Part shown: positions 1 to 8,113 of the stretch, piece after piece | How the letters are laid out: each line of letters opens with the position of its first letter | Numbering within the stretch: the stretch's first letter is position 1 | Source of the DNA: Herbidospora mongoliensis | Lineage (GTDB): Bacteria; Actinomycetota; Actinomycetes; Streptosporangiales; Streptosporangiaceae | DNA length: 64,000 nt | Assembly (NCBI RefSeq): GCF_001570545.1 | Contig: NZ_BBXD01000013.1 | Location: forward strand, 366,096-430,095 | Reading direction: 5' to 3' | Notes under the pieces: model-generated | Told to the model about the DNA's origin: nothing | The model's input: only the letters and a program-made list of their open reading frames with translations | Databases searched by the model: none | Program-made: the position numbers and the translations under genes

Positions 1-453
1 GATCGCGGTGAAGACCTCTCCGTTGTACGCCAGCTGGTGGTGGGCGAACATCGAGGCGAAGACCAGCAGCATGACGAACCGGCGTACGAGCGGCCTCGGC
101 AGCCGGTCTCGCAGTGCGTACCAGACGAACGCCACGCCTCCCGTGAGCAGCAGGGTGTTGTAGCGCAACGTCCACCACTCCGGCGACCCGACGATCTTCC
201 CGATCAGCCAGAGCGGGGCCGAGATCAGCGGCCCGATCAGCGAGTACTTGTCGTCGGGCACCGTCCCCCGGGTCAGCAGGTCGGTCAACTGGAAGTAGCG
301 GATCGAGCCGTCACCCCAGTTCAGCCGGGGAAGCAGAAAGAGCATGCCAAGGAGGCCCGCGACGATCAGGCCTGTCTCGACCCTGGCGGTCAGGCGGTCG
401 TCGTTCTCGGCGGGCGCGTGGACTTGTGGACGCTCTTCAACACTGATCCTCAC
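1..453 (-). CDS. Polytopic membrane protein, N-terminal part (runs off window)
   Basis: The reverse strand is open without a stop from a GTG at 453 to the window edge, giving 151 residues of the N-terminus; the rest lies outside. A short charged cytoplasmic start is followed by a hydrophobic segment (about residues 29-42), a loop beginning RLNWGDGSIRYFQ, and further hydrophobic segments around 70-85, 98-112 and 125-137. The helix pattern and the acidic first loop resemble membrane-embedded glycosyl or mannosyltransferases, but no diagnostic motif is visible in this fragment. It lies 51 nt downstream of gvpK on the same strand, with no terminator seen between them. GTG was chosen because the ATG further upstream is out of frame and soon stopped. 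Confidence 0.6.
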   Translation of the reverse strand, partial: MRISVEERPQVHAPAENDDRLTARVETGLIVAGLLGMLFLLPRLNWGDGSIRYFQLTDLLTRGTVPDDKYSLIGPLISAPLWLIGKIVGSPEWWTLRYNTLLLTGGVAFVWYALRDRLPRPLVRRFVMLLVFASMFAHHQLAYNGEVFTAI

Positions 454-504
454 GCTCAACGACCATGACCGGTGCCGCCCCAAGAGAGGGCCAAAGACAC
501 GGCA

Positions 505-801
505 TCAGCTCTCTGGCAGGAGTGTGCCGAGGGGGCCCAGGTCGAGGTTGAGGTCGGAGGGCGACAGACCGAAACGTTCGCAGACCTCGGTCATGGCCTC
601 CTCCAGCTTCATCAGGGTCAGCCCGAGTGTCTCGATCTGGTCGTCCGTCAGGTCGCTCTGTTCCATCCGCCGCAGGGCCTGACGTTCCACCAGCTGCCGG
701 ACCAGTTCCACCAGCGTCAGCACCAGGCGAGACAGATCGCGTTCCATGGCCTCCGGGTCGGACTGGATCCGCATCCGGGTCGTCCGGACCGGTTCTGTCA
801 C
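505..801 (-). CDS. gvpK: Gas vesicle protein GvpK
   Basis: A 98-residue protein with the GvpK core: a long amphipathic helix (DLSRLVLTLVELVRQLVERQ) then RRMEQSDLTDDQIETLG and LMKLEEAMTEVCERFGL, ending in the conserved acidic LNLDLGPLGTLL segment. GvpK is an accessory protein needed for gas vesicle assembly in actinobacteria, archaea and cyanobacteria. It is the last gene of the operon and its ATG overlaps the stop of the preceding gene by 4 nt (ATGA), implying translational coupling. The length is normal for a compact family member. Confidence 0.95.
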   Translation of the reverse strand: MTEPVRTTRMRIQSDPEAMERDLSRLVLTLVELVRQLVERQALRRMEQSDLTDDQIETLGLTLMKLEEAMTEVCERFGLSPSDLNLDLGPLGTLLPES

Positions 802-1010
802 GGCTCCCCCAGGTTCTCTCGTACGGACATGATCAACACGCGCAGTGAGATCCGGACCAGGTCGATGTCCGCGATGGACAGGACCAGGTCACCGCTCACC
901 ACCACGCCCCCCGCCAGCAGCCGGTCCAGCAGGTCGACCAGGGCCACCCGTTCGGACGGCAGCCGCCCCTGCTCGGCGAGGGCCGCTCCGCGTGGATTCT
1001 CAACCGTCAC
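798..1010 (-). CDS. gvpS: Gas vesicle GvpA/J-family protein (GvpS position)
   Basis: A 70-residue protein carrying the GvpA/GvpJ fold signature: VALVDLLDRLLAGGVVVSGD followed by LVLSIADIDLVRISLRVLI. The GTG at 1010 was preferred because GGAGG sits 6 nt upstream; the longer upstream reading lies inside the preceding gene. It starts 11 nt inside gvpL and overlaps gvpK by 4 nt. Its position between gvpL and gvpK matches gvpS of Streptomyces clusters. Such paralogues are minor structural or nucleating subunits. It lacks the C-terminal extension of the gvpJ product encoded at 1760-2107. Confidence 0.88.
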   Translation of the reverse strand: MTVENPRGAALAEQGRLPSERVALVDLLDRLLAGGVVVSGDLVLSIADIDLVRISLRVLIMSVRENLGEP

Positions 1011-1767
1011 CGCGAACCTCCAAATCGGTGAAGGAGTAGGGCGCCCAGGGACCCGTGAGTTCCACGTCGACGCCCTCGCCCCGCAGTTCCTCGACCACGC
1101 GGGTGAACTCCTCACGACGGTCGCGCTCGACCAGGTAGGCGCCGTTGAGGATCATCGGCTCCTTGCGGCCCGACAGCTCGGGATCCTGGGCGCGATGCCG
1201 ATGGCTCGCGACGGCGACCGACGACAGGGTGTCGTGCAGTTGTTCGGCGCGGGCGGCGGCCGAGCGCCAGGCCTCCTCGCGGCTGCGCAGCCCGGCCTGG
1301 CGCTTCTTGAGGTACGCCGTTCCCGGGCCGCCCGCCGATGGGGCCGCCGCGCCGGAATCCGCCGCCGCCAGATCGATGTAGGCCTTCACGCCCCACTCCC
1401 GCCGCCCGGCGATCTGGGCGAGCACGTCCAGGAAATCGTCGTGCCGCTCGCGGAGAAGCTTCCTGACCGACTCGTCGCCCCGGTAGACGGTCACCAGCCG
1501 GACCGGCGCGGTGGGCCGCTCCTCCGCCACCTCCTCCACGACGTTGTGGTGGGCCCCGGCGGTCTCCCCTAGCCACTCGAGGTTCTCCATCGAGCGCCGC
1601 AGCGGCTCGGCGCCGAACTCGTCCAGCGGGACGGTGCTCACATAGGCGACCAATCCCGCACACGGGATGGTCCGCACCGCGGTCCCGGCGACGCCCACCA
1701 AACCCTCCGGAGAAGCGGACGAGGTCTCGCCGGTGACCGCGTACAGGTACGTTCCGGTGTCACTCAT
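1000..1767 (-). CDS. gvpL: Gas vesicle protein GvpL/GvpF family
   Basis: A 255-residue protein with the two-part GvpL/F organisation. The N-terminus GTYLYAVTG and the region PTAPVRLVTVYRGDESVRKLL form the first ferredoxin-like half; a helical middle with YLKKRQAGLRSREEAW leads to the C-terminal half ending LTGPWAPYSFTDLE, a strongly conserved family ending. GvpL/F proteins are chaperone-like assembly factors and minor components that bind GvpA. It starts 8 nt inside gvpJ and runs 11 nt into gvpS. The order J-L-S-K is the reason for naming it L and the gene at 2592-3344 F. Confidence 0.93.
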   Translation of the reverse strand: MSDTGTYLYAVTGETSSASPEGLVGVAGTAVRTIPCAGLVAYVSTVPLDEFGAEPLRRSMENLEWLGETAGAHHNVVEEVAEERPTAPVRLVTVYRGDESVRKLLRERHDDFLDVLAQIAGRREWGVKAYIDLAAADSGAAAPSAGGPGTAYLKKRQAGLRSREEAWRSAAARAEQLHDTLSSVAVASHRHRAQDPELSGRKEPMILNGAYLVERDRREEFTRVVEELRGEGVDVELTGPWAPYSFTDLEVRGDG

Positions 1768-2107
1768 GACCGTCTCCGATCGACCGGTTCTCCTCCAGGG
1801 CGTTCAAGCGGGCGCGGAGGCGGCGGTTCTCTTCCTGGAGGGCCTTGCTGTCGCCCGTCAGCCACGGGTCGTGTTCCCACCAGTCGATGCCCATCTCCTT
1901 GGCCGTGTCGACCGAGGCGATCACCAGGCGGAGTTTGATCGTGAGCAGTTCGATGTCGAGCAGGTTGACCTTGATGTCGCCGGCGATCACCACGCCCCTG
2001 TCGAGCACCCGCTCCAGGATGTCGCCGAGGTTGGCGGGCTCCCGGCGTGGCTGGGCCGGTGAGGACCCTGGGCGTACGGCCGGTGCGTATCGTGAGCCGT
2101 CCGTCAT
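1760..2107 (-). CDS. gvpJ: Gas vesicle protein GvpJ
   Basis: A 115-residue protein with a GvpA-like core (LGDILERVLDRGVVIAGDIK, LLDIELLTIKLRLVIASVDT) and a C-terminal charged helix with WWEHDPWLTG and ALQEENRRLRARLNALEEN that looks like a short coiled coil. That extension separates GvpJ from the shell protein GvpA. ATG 2107 follows a G-rich Shine-Dalgarno stretch and lies 4 nt after the gvpO stop; longer readings upstream would overlap gvpO. GvpJ is thought to cap or nucleate the vesicle. Confidence 0.93.
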   Translation of the reverse strand: MTDGSRYAPAVRPGSSPAQPRREPANLGDILERVLDRGVVIAGDIKVNLLDIELLTIKLRLVIASVDTAKEMGIDWWEHDPWLTGDSKALQEENRRLRARLNALEENRSIGDGHE

Positions 2108-2111
2108 GTCG

Positions 2112-2369
2112 CTACCCCCCGCTGCCTCTCCGGTACCTCGCCTTTCTCCGGTACGACAGGAGGTTGCCCTCCCCATCGAGGTCGGCCTCGTAGAGCGCCA
2201 GGATGTCGCCCGACGACGGGATGCGGCGGTCCTCGACGACCTCGACGACCACCACCCAGCCGTCCTTCGCCGGTTCCACCAGCGTGACGCCCTCAGCGTC
2301 CTTCGAGGTCAGGCCGGAGATGTGCTTCACCCCTGCCTCGCCGGCGGTCACGGCCGTCAGGTCGCCCAT
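2112..2369 (-). CDS. gvpO: Gas vesicle protein GvpO
   Basis: An 85-residue protein matching GvpO: WVVVVEVVEDRRIPSSGDIL then ALYEADLDGEGNLLSYRRKA and a basic RYRRGSGG tail. It is shorter than typical GvpO, which usually has a longer acidic N-terminal tail. In Streptomyces clusters gvpO normally sits in front of gvpA; here it lies between gvpG and gvpJ, the place occupied by gvpY/gvpZ in Streptomyces. A clear Shine-Dalgarno (GGAGAGGAG) overlaps the end of gvpG. GvpO is required for vesicle formation in haloarchaea, where a regulatory role has been proposed. Confidence 0.9.
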   Translation of the reverse strand: MGDLTAVTAGEAGVKHISGLTSKDAEGVTLVEPAKDGWVVVVEVVEDRRIPSSGDILALYEADLDGEGNLLSYRRKARYRRGSGG

Positions 2370-2373
2370 GAGG

Positions 2374-2592
2374 TCACTCCTCTCCCGGCATCATCCGTTG
2401 CAGGACCTCGGTCATGGCCTCAGACGCCTCCTCCTCGGTGAGTTCGCCGGCCGCCTGGGCCGCCTCGATCTCCTCCAGTTCCCGTCTGGCCACCGTCGGG
2501 TCGGACATCTTGCGCTCGGCCTCGTCGCGGAGCAGTTCGCCCAGGCGGATCACTCCTCTGACCGGGGCGAGCGGCCAGGTGAACAGGCCCAT
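2374..2592 (-). CDS. gvpG: Gas vesicle protein GvpG
   Basis: A 72-residue protein with the GvpG pattern: MGLFTWPLAPVRGVIRLGEL followed by a highly charged helix (RREL/EEIEAAQAAGELTEEE) and MTEVLQRMM. GvpG is a small accessory protein essential for assembly. Its ATG shares one base with the gvpF stop (TGATG). Only the end of a much longer open frame is used; the rest is a shadow of gvpF. Confidence 0.9.
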   Translation of the reverse strand: MGLFTWPLAPVRGVIRLGELLRDEAERKMSDPTVARRELEEIEAAQAAGELTEEEASEAMTEVLQRMMPGEE

Positions 2593-3344
2593 CACTCGGC
2601 GTCCTGGTCTTGCGAGACGATGAAGTCGTAGGGCGCCATCGGGCCCATCAGGCGCAGTTCCACCTGGTCGGCCCACTTCCTGCCCAGGCTCTCGACGGCC
2701 TGCTCCAGTTCGTGCTGCCTGCTGTTCTCCACCAGTACGGCCAGGTGGACGGCGTCGAGCTCGTGGGACGGCGGGCGGACGGCGGCCATGACGCTGACGG
2801 GTTCGACCTCGTCCCACATCGCGGCGGTGTCGGCGTCTCGTTTGGCCTCGATCGACTGGTTGATGATCTCGCCCAGGCGGATGCGGTGGTCTCTGGAGGC
2901 GTCTTCGGGCAGGGCTCTGATGTCGTCGCGGAGCTGGGCCGCCTCCGGGTTCTCGGCCAGGATCTCGCCGAGCACCCTGTCCTCCACGAAGCGTCCCTTG
3001 ATCACGTACTGGGCGCGGCCGTCCAGTTCGGAGAGGGCGGCGACGAATTCGTCGTGGAACGGGGCCAGGAACTCCTCGATCACGGCGTCGCGGTCGGCGA
3101 GCACGGCGCCGAAGCGGATCGGCAGCACGGGCACCTCGGCGGCGGTGGCGTTGAGGAGCTGTTCGTGGGCGCGCAGGTCCTGGGGCGTGCCCAGCGGACG
3201 GGTCATGCCGATGTCGCTGACCAGCGCGGCGATCTTGCCGTGCTTTATCGACAGGACCGGCGCGTCGGCCACGCCCTGGGCCTTCTCGTCGATCTCGATG
3301 TCCTCGGGTACGACTCCGTAGATGTAGGTCCCGGACTGGTCCAT
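2592..3344 (-). CDS. gvpF: Gas vesicle protein GvpF
   Basis: A 250-residue GvpF/L-family protein: GTYIYGVVPEDIE at the start, VPVLPIRFGAVLADRDAV in the first domain, a helical middle, and the conserved end LRLMGPMAPYDFIV. GvpF is the family member shown in other organisms to contact GvpA and sit at the gas-facing side. It follows the gvpA stop after one base, with its Shine-Dalgarno (AGGAGA) inside the end of gvpA, so the two are coupled. It is clearly diverged from the paralogue at 1000-1767. Confidence 0.93.
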   Translation of the reverse strand: MDQSGTYIYGVVPEDIEIDEKAQGVADAPVLSIKHGKIAALVSDIGMTRPLGTPQDLRAHEQLLNATAAEVPVLPIRFGAVLADRDAVIEEFLAPFHDEFVAALSELDGRAQYVIKGRFVEDRVLGEILAENPEAAQLRDDIRALPEDASRDHRIRLGEIINQSIEAKRDADTAAMWDEVEPVSVMAAVRPPSHELDAVHLAVLVENSRQHELEQAVESLGRKWADQVELRLMGPMAPYDFIVSQDQDAE

Positions 3345-3345
3345 G

Positions 3346-3774
3346 TCAGCTCTCCTGCCTGCTCTGGCGGGGGACGGCGTGCTCGCGTCCGTCGGCGAAG
3401 TCGTTCAGCTTGTCGCCGGCGGCCTCCAGCGAGCTGCGGTCCTTGACCTGCTCGACCTGTTCGACCTGGGGCGGCTCCGGTGCGGCGCCGCCGCCCATCG
3501 CGCCCGCCACGACGTCCGGCAGGCCGGGCTTTGACTTGGTGAGGTCGAGCCGGTTGGTCGCCTCGGCGAAGCGCAGATACGTGTCCACGCTGGCGATGAC
3601 GATCCGGGCGTCGATGCTGAGGATCTCGATGCCGATCAGCGAGACGCTGACGTAGGCGTCGATGACGAGGCCCTTGTCGAGGATCGTGTCGATGACGTCG
3701 GCCAGGCTGCCTCCCCCGGATGAGCGGTTCTGCACTCCGCCTCCCGGGCGGCTTCCCACAGGCTGCACCGTCAT
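3346..3774 (-). CDS. gvpA: Gas vesicle structural protein GvpA
   Basis: A 142-residue protein with the GvpA shell motif at about residues 23-73: [20 protein letters not shown] then [20 protein letters not shown] and [10 protein letters not shown]. This is the main structural subunit whose beta hairpin forms the gas-permeable wall. The C-terminal extension (Gly/Ala/Pro then [13 protein letters not shown]) is longer than in cyanobacterial GvpA and typical of actinomycete forms. It is the first recognisable structural gene of the operon. Confidence 0.95.
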   Translation of the reverse strand: MTVQPVGSRPGGGVQNRSSGGGSLADVIDTILDKGLVIDAYVSVSLIGIEILSIDARIVIASVDTYLRFAEATNRLDLTKSKPGLPDVVAGAMGGGAAPEPPQVEQVEQVKDRSSLEAAGDKLNDFADGREHAVPRQSRQES

Positions 3775-3777
3775 GAG

Positions 3778-4002
3778 TTACCTCTCCTTGGTGGCCGGTC
3801 GGCCGATGCGGCGTACCGGCCGTTCGACGTTGGCTTCCGGCCGTTCTCGAGTGACGACGGGCTTTTCGGGGCCAGGGGAGGGCGCGGCGCGCTCGGCGAG
3901 GGCCTCCAGGAGGTTCCGCAGTTCCTGAAGGAGCCGTTCGAGCGGCGGTACCGCTGCGGCTTCCCCAGGGACCGGCGCCTTCGGTGTGGCCATCGCGCTC
4001 AT
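3778..4002 (-). CDS. Small uncharacterised protein, first gene of the gas vesicle operon
   Basis: A 74-residue protein from ATG 4002 (GGGAAAGGG directly upstream); a second ATG at 3993 is possible. It has a Pro/Ala-rich start, one helix (PPLERLLQELRNLLEALAER) that could pair with a partner, and a basic Arg/Pro-rich tail ending RRIGRPATKER. No family is recognised. It ends 3 nt before gvpA begins, so it is co-transcribed with the cluster and may be an accessory or interaction partner of the vesicle proteins. The codon bias fits a real gene. Confidence 0.65.
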   Translation of the reverse strand: MSAMATPKAPVPGEAAAVPPLERLLQELRNLLEALAERAAPSPGPEKPVVTRERPEANVERPVRRIGRPATKER

Positions 4003-4084
4003 CCCTTTCCCGAACAGGCCCTCCCTCCCCACGAACCGGATGAGTAACCACATATCCGTACACAAGGAACAAGTTTGACGACCG

Positions 4085-5008
4085 CTATACCCGGCGCAGT
4101 GCTTCCATGGCGTTTTTCTCAATGCGGGAGAGATTATGGAGAATGGCGCCGGCCTGCGTGAGCGACCCCTCGGCGATCGAATCGGAAACGCCGGTCCACA
4201 GGGCCGCAGCCTCGGCATACAGCGTGTGGGCGGCGCGGAGTTGAGGGTTGTCGACGAGCTGGACGCATTCATCGAGGAAGTCGCGGTAAAGGGCGCGGAA
4301 CAGAGCGCCGCCGGTGCCGCCCTTTTCCATGAGAAGGGCGATCTGCGAAAGGCTGTCGGGGCGCAGCCGCCATTGTGGAACCCGTTTCGCGGCTTTCTCT
4401 ATGCCGCGATGACCGAGGTTCGCGATAGGGGCGGCGAGAAAGGCCTCGGCGCATTCTCGGATGGCGGGAATGAGCTCGTCCTGCCAGCTCGGTGAGCGCT
4501 CCGGCCGGGTGATGGTGAACGACCGGTTCCGCGCGGTCATCGGGCCGCGTTCGGCGCGGGCCGCGGCCAGGCTTTCCCTGCTGGTGCGGACCGCGCCGCC
4601 CTGCTGGTCGGTGTCGATCAGGTGGACGTCGTTCTCGTCGTAGCCGCGCATGGCGACGACGTGGCCGCCGAAGTGCACCTTGGTGCGGAAGTACTCCAGG
4701 TGGTAGCAGTCGAGCTGGAGGCCGACCGGCCGACCGGCGTCGATCGGGGTGACCACGTTCTGCCAGGCCCTGCGCGGGGAGGCGGTCTCCTCGACCCGCA
4801 GAGTCAGGCCGAGTCTGGCGGTCAGGTTCCTGGTGAGCTCGAACGGTTTGACGCGGCCACCCAGAAAGGGAAACTCCATCGCCTTGCTGTCCCAGTAGAT
4901 GAAGGACAGTCCCGAGCCGAGTCCGAAGAGCATGGGCTCGGACAGATCGAGTCCTTCATGCCGCAACAACACCCCCAAAGTCGTCGTCTCACAGTGGTGC
5001 ATGGTCAT
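4085..5008 (-). CDS. BtrH N-terminal-domain protein with C-terminal DUF4872-like region
   Basis: A 307-residue protein. The N-terminal half resembles the BtrH papain-like acyltransferase fold: Cys6 in HHCETTTLGVLL, His116 in HFGGHVVAMRGYD and Asp132 in HLIDTD make a plausible Cys-His-Asp triad. The second half is helical (WQDELIPAIRECAEAFLAAP, later ALFRALYRDFLDECVQL), as in DUF4872. In butirosin synthesis BtrH transfers an acyl group from a carrier protein to an amine, but most homologues are uncharacterised. It lies 82 nt upstream of the first gas-vesicle-operon gene on the same strand and could be the operon lead. No carrier protein gene is adjacent. Confidence 0.8.
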   Translation of the reverse strand: MTMHHCETTTLGVLLRHEGLDLSEPMLFGLGSGLSFIYWDSKAMEFPFLGGRVKPFELTRNLTARLGLTLRVEETASPRRAWQNVVTPIDAGRPVGLQLDCYHLEYFRTKVHFGGHVVAMRGYDENDVHLIDTDQQGGAVRTSRESLAAARAERGPMTARNRSFTITRPERSPSWQDELIPAIRECAEAFLAAPIANLGHRGIEKAAKRVPQWRLRPDSLSQIALLMEKGGTGGALFRALYRDFLDECVQLVDNPQLRAAHTLYAEAAALWTGVSDSIAEGSLTQAGAILHNLSRIEKNAMEALRRV

Positions 5009-5044
5009 CCGTCGCTTTCTCTACGGGAAATGGTCGGGAGTAGC

Positions 5045-5056
5045 GTGAGGCCTCAC
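5045..5056. promoter_or_regulatory. 12-bp perfect palindrome in a divergent intergenic region
   Basis: GTGAGGCCTCAC is a perfect palindrome between the divergent BtrH-like gene (start 5008) and the sensor kinase gene (start 5085). Such a dyad is a plausible operator for either direction. No matching regulator can be assigned. Confidence 0.35.
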
Positions 5057-5084
5057 ACAGGGAGAGAGTCCAACAGGAGGCGGG

Positions 5085-7076
5085 ATGGCGTGGGCAGCCC
5101 GGGTGGTCGCCTTCCTCGTCGCCGTCGTCTCTCCGGTGCTCGCCGTCGCGGCCCTGCTCATCACCGCCTGGCTGCCGGGCGAATGGCGGCCGCCGGGGAT
5201 GTTCTCGCCGCTGACGGTCGCCGCACTGACCTTTCCCGCCGTCGGCGCGTTCCTGATCGCCTACAACCCCCGGCTCAGGCTGGCGTGGCTGATGTCCGCG
5301 GGCGGGCTCGGGGGCGCCGTCTACAGCTTCTGCCAGGCGGGGATGCTGGCGGCCGCATCCCGTGGGGATCAGGGGATGGCGGAGTTCCTGCGGTTCCCCG
5401 CCCACATCGGCTGGGCGGTGTGCTCGTTCACGCTGGAGATCCTGCTCCCGCTCTACTCGCCTGACGGCAGGCTGCCGTCCAGGCGCTGGCGGGTGCTGGT
5501 CGTGCTGGGCGGGGTGTTCATCGGGGCCGAGGCCGTGCGCCAGTTCGTGCGGCCTGATCCGCCGGCCGAGGGCTATGTGCTGCCCGCCGTCATCCACAAT
5601 CCGCTGGCGATCCCGGCGCTGGCGCCCTACGACGACCTGATCTCCCTGGTCGCCTGGACGGGGATCATGGTCACGATCCCGCTGGCGGCGGTGTCTCTGC
5701 TGGTGCGGTTCCGCCGGGCCGATCCGGTGGGCCGGCGGCAGATCGGCTGGCCGCTGGTGGCCTTCGCCGCCTACATCCTGTTCATGCTCGCGGGCATCGT
5801 CTCGATGGAGCTCTACTGGGTGTCGGTCATCTGGGCGGGGGTCATCCCCGTCGCGTTGCTGTTCTCGGTGATGCGCTATCGGCTGTACGACATCGACACC
5901 ATCATCAGCCGGGCCTTCGTCGCCGCCGGGCTGCTGGCTGTGGTCGGCGGGGTCTACTTCGGCGTGGGCGCGCTGTCGAGCCTGATCGTCTCCGGGTTCG
6001 GGCAGGTCGCGGGGCTCGCGGCCGCCCTGTTCACGGGCGCGTTCTTCCAGCCGCTGCGGCGGATGCTGCAGCGGGCCATCGACCGCCTGCTCTACGGCCC
6101 CGTCGGCGACCCCCGGGTGCTCGCCGAGCGACTGGTCCACGAGATGCGCCAAGGAGATCCGGCGCAGGCGCTGGCGTCGGTGATCGGGGTGCTGCGCGAG
6201 GGCCTGGCCGTCCAGGGGATCATGGTGGAGGTCATCGACGGCGAACCGGCCCAGCAGGTCAGCGGCCAGGTCGGCGACTCCCCGCGCGAGGTGCCGCTGA
6301 TCTGGCACGGCGAGCAGGTCGGGCGGCTGCTCGTCGGCCCGCCCAACCCGCGCCGCTTCCCCGCGGCCCACGACGAGCGGGTGCTGGCCACCCTGGTCCC
6401 CTACGCGGCCGACGTGGCGCACGCCCTGCGGCTGACCGCCGATCTACAACGCTCCCGGGAGCGCATCCTGACCGCGCAGGAGGAGGAACGGCGACGGCTG
6501 CGCCGCGACCTGCACGACGGCCTGGGCCAGACGATCAGCAGCATGGCCATGAGCATCAACATGGCCCGTCTCACCCTGACGAACTCCCCGGAGGAGGCCG
6601 ACGGGCTGCTGCGCGACCTGCATTCCGGCATGGACGCGGTCACGGGCGACATCCAGGAGCTCGTGTACGGCCTGCGTCCACCCGCTCTGGACGATCTGGG
6701 CCTCGCCGCCGCCATCGAAGCACTGGCCGTGCCCGGCACCGAGGTGCGCGTCGACGGAGAGCTGGCGGACCTGCCGGCCGCCGTCGAGGTGGCCGCCTAC
6801 CGGATCGCGCAGGAGGCGCTGACCAACGTCCGGCGGCATGCGCACGCCACTCACGTCCGGGTCGAGCTGCGCCGGGAGGCCGAGTCGCTGCGCTTGGTGA
6901 TCGCCGACGACGGGGTGGGGCTGCCGCGAGATCGCCGGGCGGGCGTCGGGCTGGCGTCGATGCGCGAACGCACGGCCGAGCTGGGCGGGCGCTGCCGCAT
7001 CACCGGCGGGCCCGGTGAGGGGACCACAGTGGAGGTGGTGCTCCCGGTTCCGGCGACCGATGCGCTCAGTAGATGA
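5085..7076 (+). CDS. Membrane sensor histidine kinase (NarL-partner type)
   Basis: A 663-residue kinase. Residues 1-340 hold about eight to ten transmembrane helices of the kind seen in actinobacterial multi-pass sensors. A weakly conserved GAF-like region follows (about 345-450), then a HisKA_3 dimerisation helix with phospho-acceptor His in RRLRRDLHDGLGQTISSMAM (about residue 475) and a HATPase_c domain with N-box and DDGVGL. ATG 5085 is preceded by AGGAGG. No response regulator gene is adjacent, so the kinase is an orphan here and its partner lies elsewhere; the next gene is a convergent AraC regulator. The signal sensed is unknown. Confidence 0.92.
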   Translation: MAWAARVVAFLVAVVSPVLAVAALLITAWLPGEWRPPGMFSPLTVAALTFPAVGAFLIAYNPRLRLAWLMSAGGLGGAVYSFCQAGMLAAASRGDQGMAEFLRFPAHIGWAVCSFTLEILLPLYSPDGRLPSRRWRVLVVLGGVFIGAEAVRQFVRPDPPAEGYVLPAVIHNPLAIPALAPYDDLISLVAWTGIMVTIPLAAVSLLVRFRRADPVGRRQIGWPLVAFAAYILFMLAGIVSMELYWVSVIWAGVIPVALLFSVMRYRLYDIDTIISRAFVAAGLLAVVGGVYFGVGALSSLIVSGFGQVAGLAAALFTGAFFQPLRRMLQRAIDRLLYGPVGDPRVLAERLVHEMRQGDPAQALASVIGVLREGLAVQGIMVEVIDGEPAQQVSGQVGDSPREVPLIWHGEQVGRLLVGPPNPRRFPAAHDERVLATLVPYAADVAHALRLTADLQRSRERILTAQEEERRRLRRDLHDGLGQTISSMAMSINMARLTLTNSPEEADGLLRDLHSGMDAVTGDIQELVYGLRPPALDDLGLAAAIEALAVPGTEVRVDGELADLPAAVEVAAYRIAQEALTNVRRHAHATHVRVELRREAESLRLVIADDGVGLPRDRRAGVGLASMRERTAELGGRCRITGGPGEGTTVEVVLPVPATDALSR

Positions 7077-7142
7077 AAGCTAACGCTATGCGCGTTTGTT
7101 ACAGCGCGCCCTGGCCATCACCCTGCGGAACGCCCTTCGGTC

Positions 7143-8069
7143 CTACGACTGACGCAGACCGGCCCGATACGCCCCCGGCGACACCCCGAACGCCGTGCGG
7201 AACGTCCGGTTGAAGTGCGCGTCGTTGTGGAAGCCCCAGCGCGCCCCAATGGCCCGGACCGCCTGCGCGTCATATCGGGAGTCGGCCAGGTCCCGGCGCG
7301 CCCGCGCCAGCCGCCGCTCGCGGATCCACGCCGCCGCTGACAGCCCCTGGCGCTCGAACAGCCGCTGAAGGTGCCGCAGCGACATGTGGTGGGCGTGGGC
7401 GACCGTGATGGGAGAAAGGGTCGCCTCGTGCAGGTGGTCTTCGATGAACGCCTGCACCTGGATCAGGGGGATCGGGCCGGGTGGGGTGATCCCGGCGCGG
7501 CCGGCGAGCAGGGCGGTGACCAGTTCCAGGAGGCTCGACGCCAGCCGGGGCCGGGCGTTCTGGTCGGCGAGGTGCAGCAGCAGGTTGGCGAGCAGGCTGC
7601 CGACGCCGGGGATCCGGGTGGACAGCAGGTGTTCGACGGTGCCGGCGGGCAGCGGGAGCGCCTGGTGCGGGAACTGGACGACGATGCCGTCGGCCTGTCC
7701 GGGGGCGATGCCCGACCAGGCGTGGAAGGGGCGCGAGGTGTCGTACAGAACGAAGTCACCAGGCCCCAGCGAGCACTGGCGGCCGTTCTGGTCCAGGCCC
7801 GACCGGCCGGTCACGGTGTAGTTGAGCTGGTAGAACTCGGGGTCCGACTGACGGATCCGCCGGACGGTCCGCCGGGCGTCGAACGAGGCGGAACGCACCC
7901 GGGAGACCTGGATGAGCCCCAGGTCGACGGCGGTCATCTCGGCCCAGAAGTCGGCCGCGTGCTCGCTGGCGGCGTCGACCGACACCACCGATTGGCCGAC
8001 GGCCTCCCACCAAAAGTCGAAGCGTTCGCCGGCCGGTAAGTGGTTGAGCCGGATCACGGTGGTCTGCAC
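7143..8069 (-). CDS. AraC-family transcriptional regulator
   Basis: A 308-residue protein with an AraC_binding_2-type N-terminal domain (LNHLPAGERFDFWWEAVG at the start, then YQLNYTVTGRSGLDQNGR and GDFVLYDTSRPFHAW) and a C-terminal double helix-turn-helix (HHMSLRHLQRLFERQGLSAA, later WGFHNDAHFNRTFRTAFGVS). The architecture resembles FeaR/NahR-like activators of small aromatic or amine catabolism, but no target operon is next to it. It follows the MarR gene on the same strand by 44 nt. Confidence 0.92.
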   Translation of the reverse strand: MQTTVIRLNHLPAGERFDFWWEAVGQSVVSVDAASEHAADFWAEMTAVDLGLIQVSRVRSASFDARRTVRRIRQSDPEFYQLNYTVTGRSGLDQNGRQCSLGPGDFVLYDTSRPFHAWSGIAPGQADGIVVQFPHQALPLPAGTVEHLLSTRIPGVGSLLANLLLHLADQNARPRLASSLLELVTALLAGRAGITPPGPIPLIQVQAFIEDHLHEATLSPITVAHAHHMSLRHLQRLFERQGLSAAAWIRERRLARARRDLADSRYDAQAVRAIGARWGFHNDAHFNRTFRTAFGVSPGAYRAGLRQS

Positions 8070-8113
8070 GTTTTGGACGATATGTCAGACCCTGAACATC
8101 CGCTGAAGGTTTC

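Noticed and set aside
37..1572. Long plus-strand open frames across the gas vesicle region
   Set aside because: They are antisense shadows of gvp genes, rich in Arg/Pro/His and without family motifs; the minus-strand frames carry the recognisable proteins.
4989..6422. 477-codon minus-strand frame opposite the sensor kinase
   Set aside because: Arg/His/Gln/Asp-rich antisense shadow caused by GC-skewed codons of the kinase gene.
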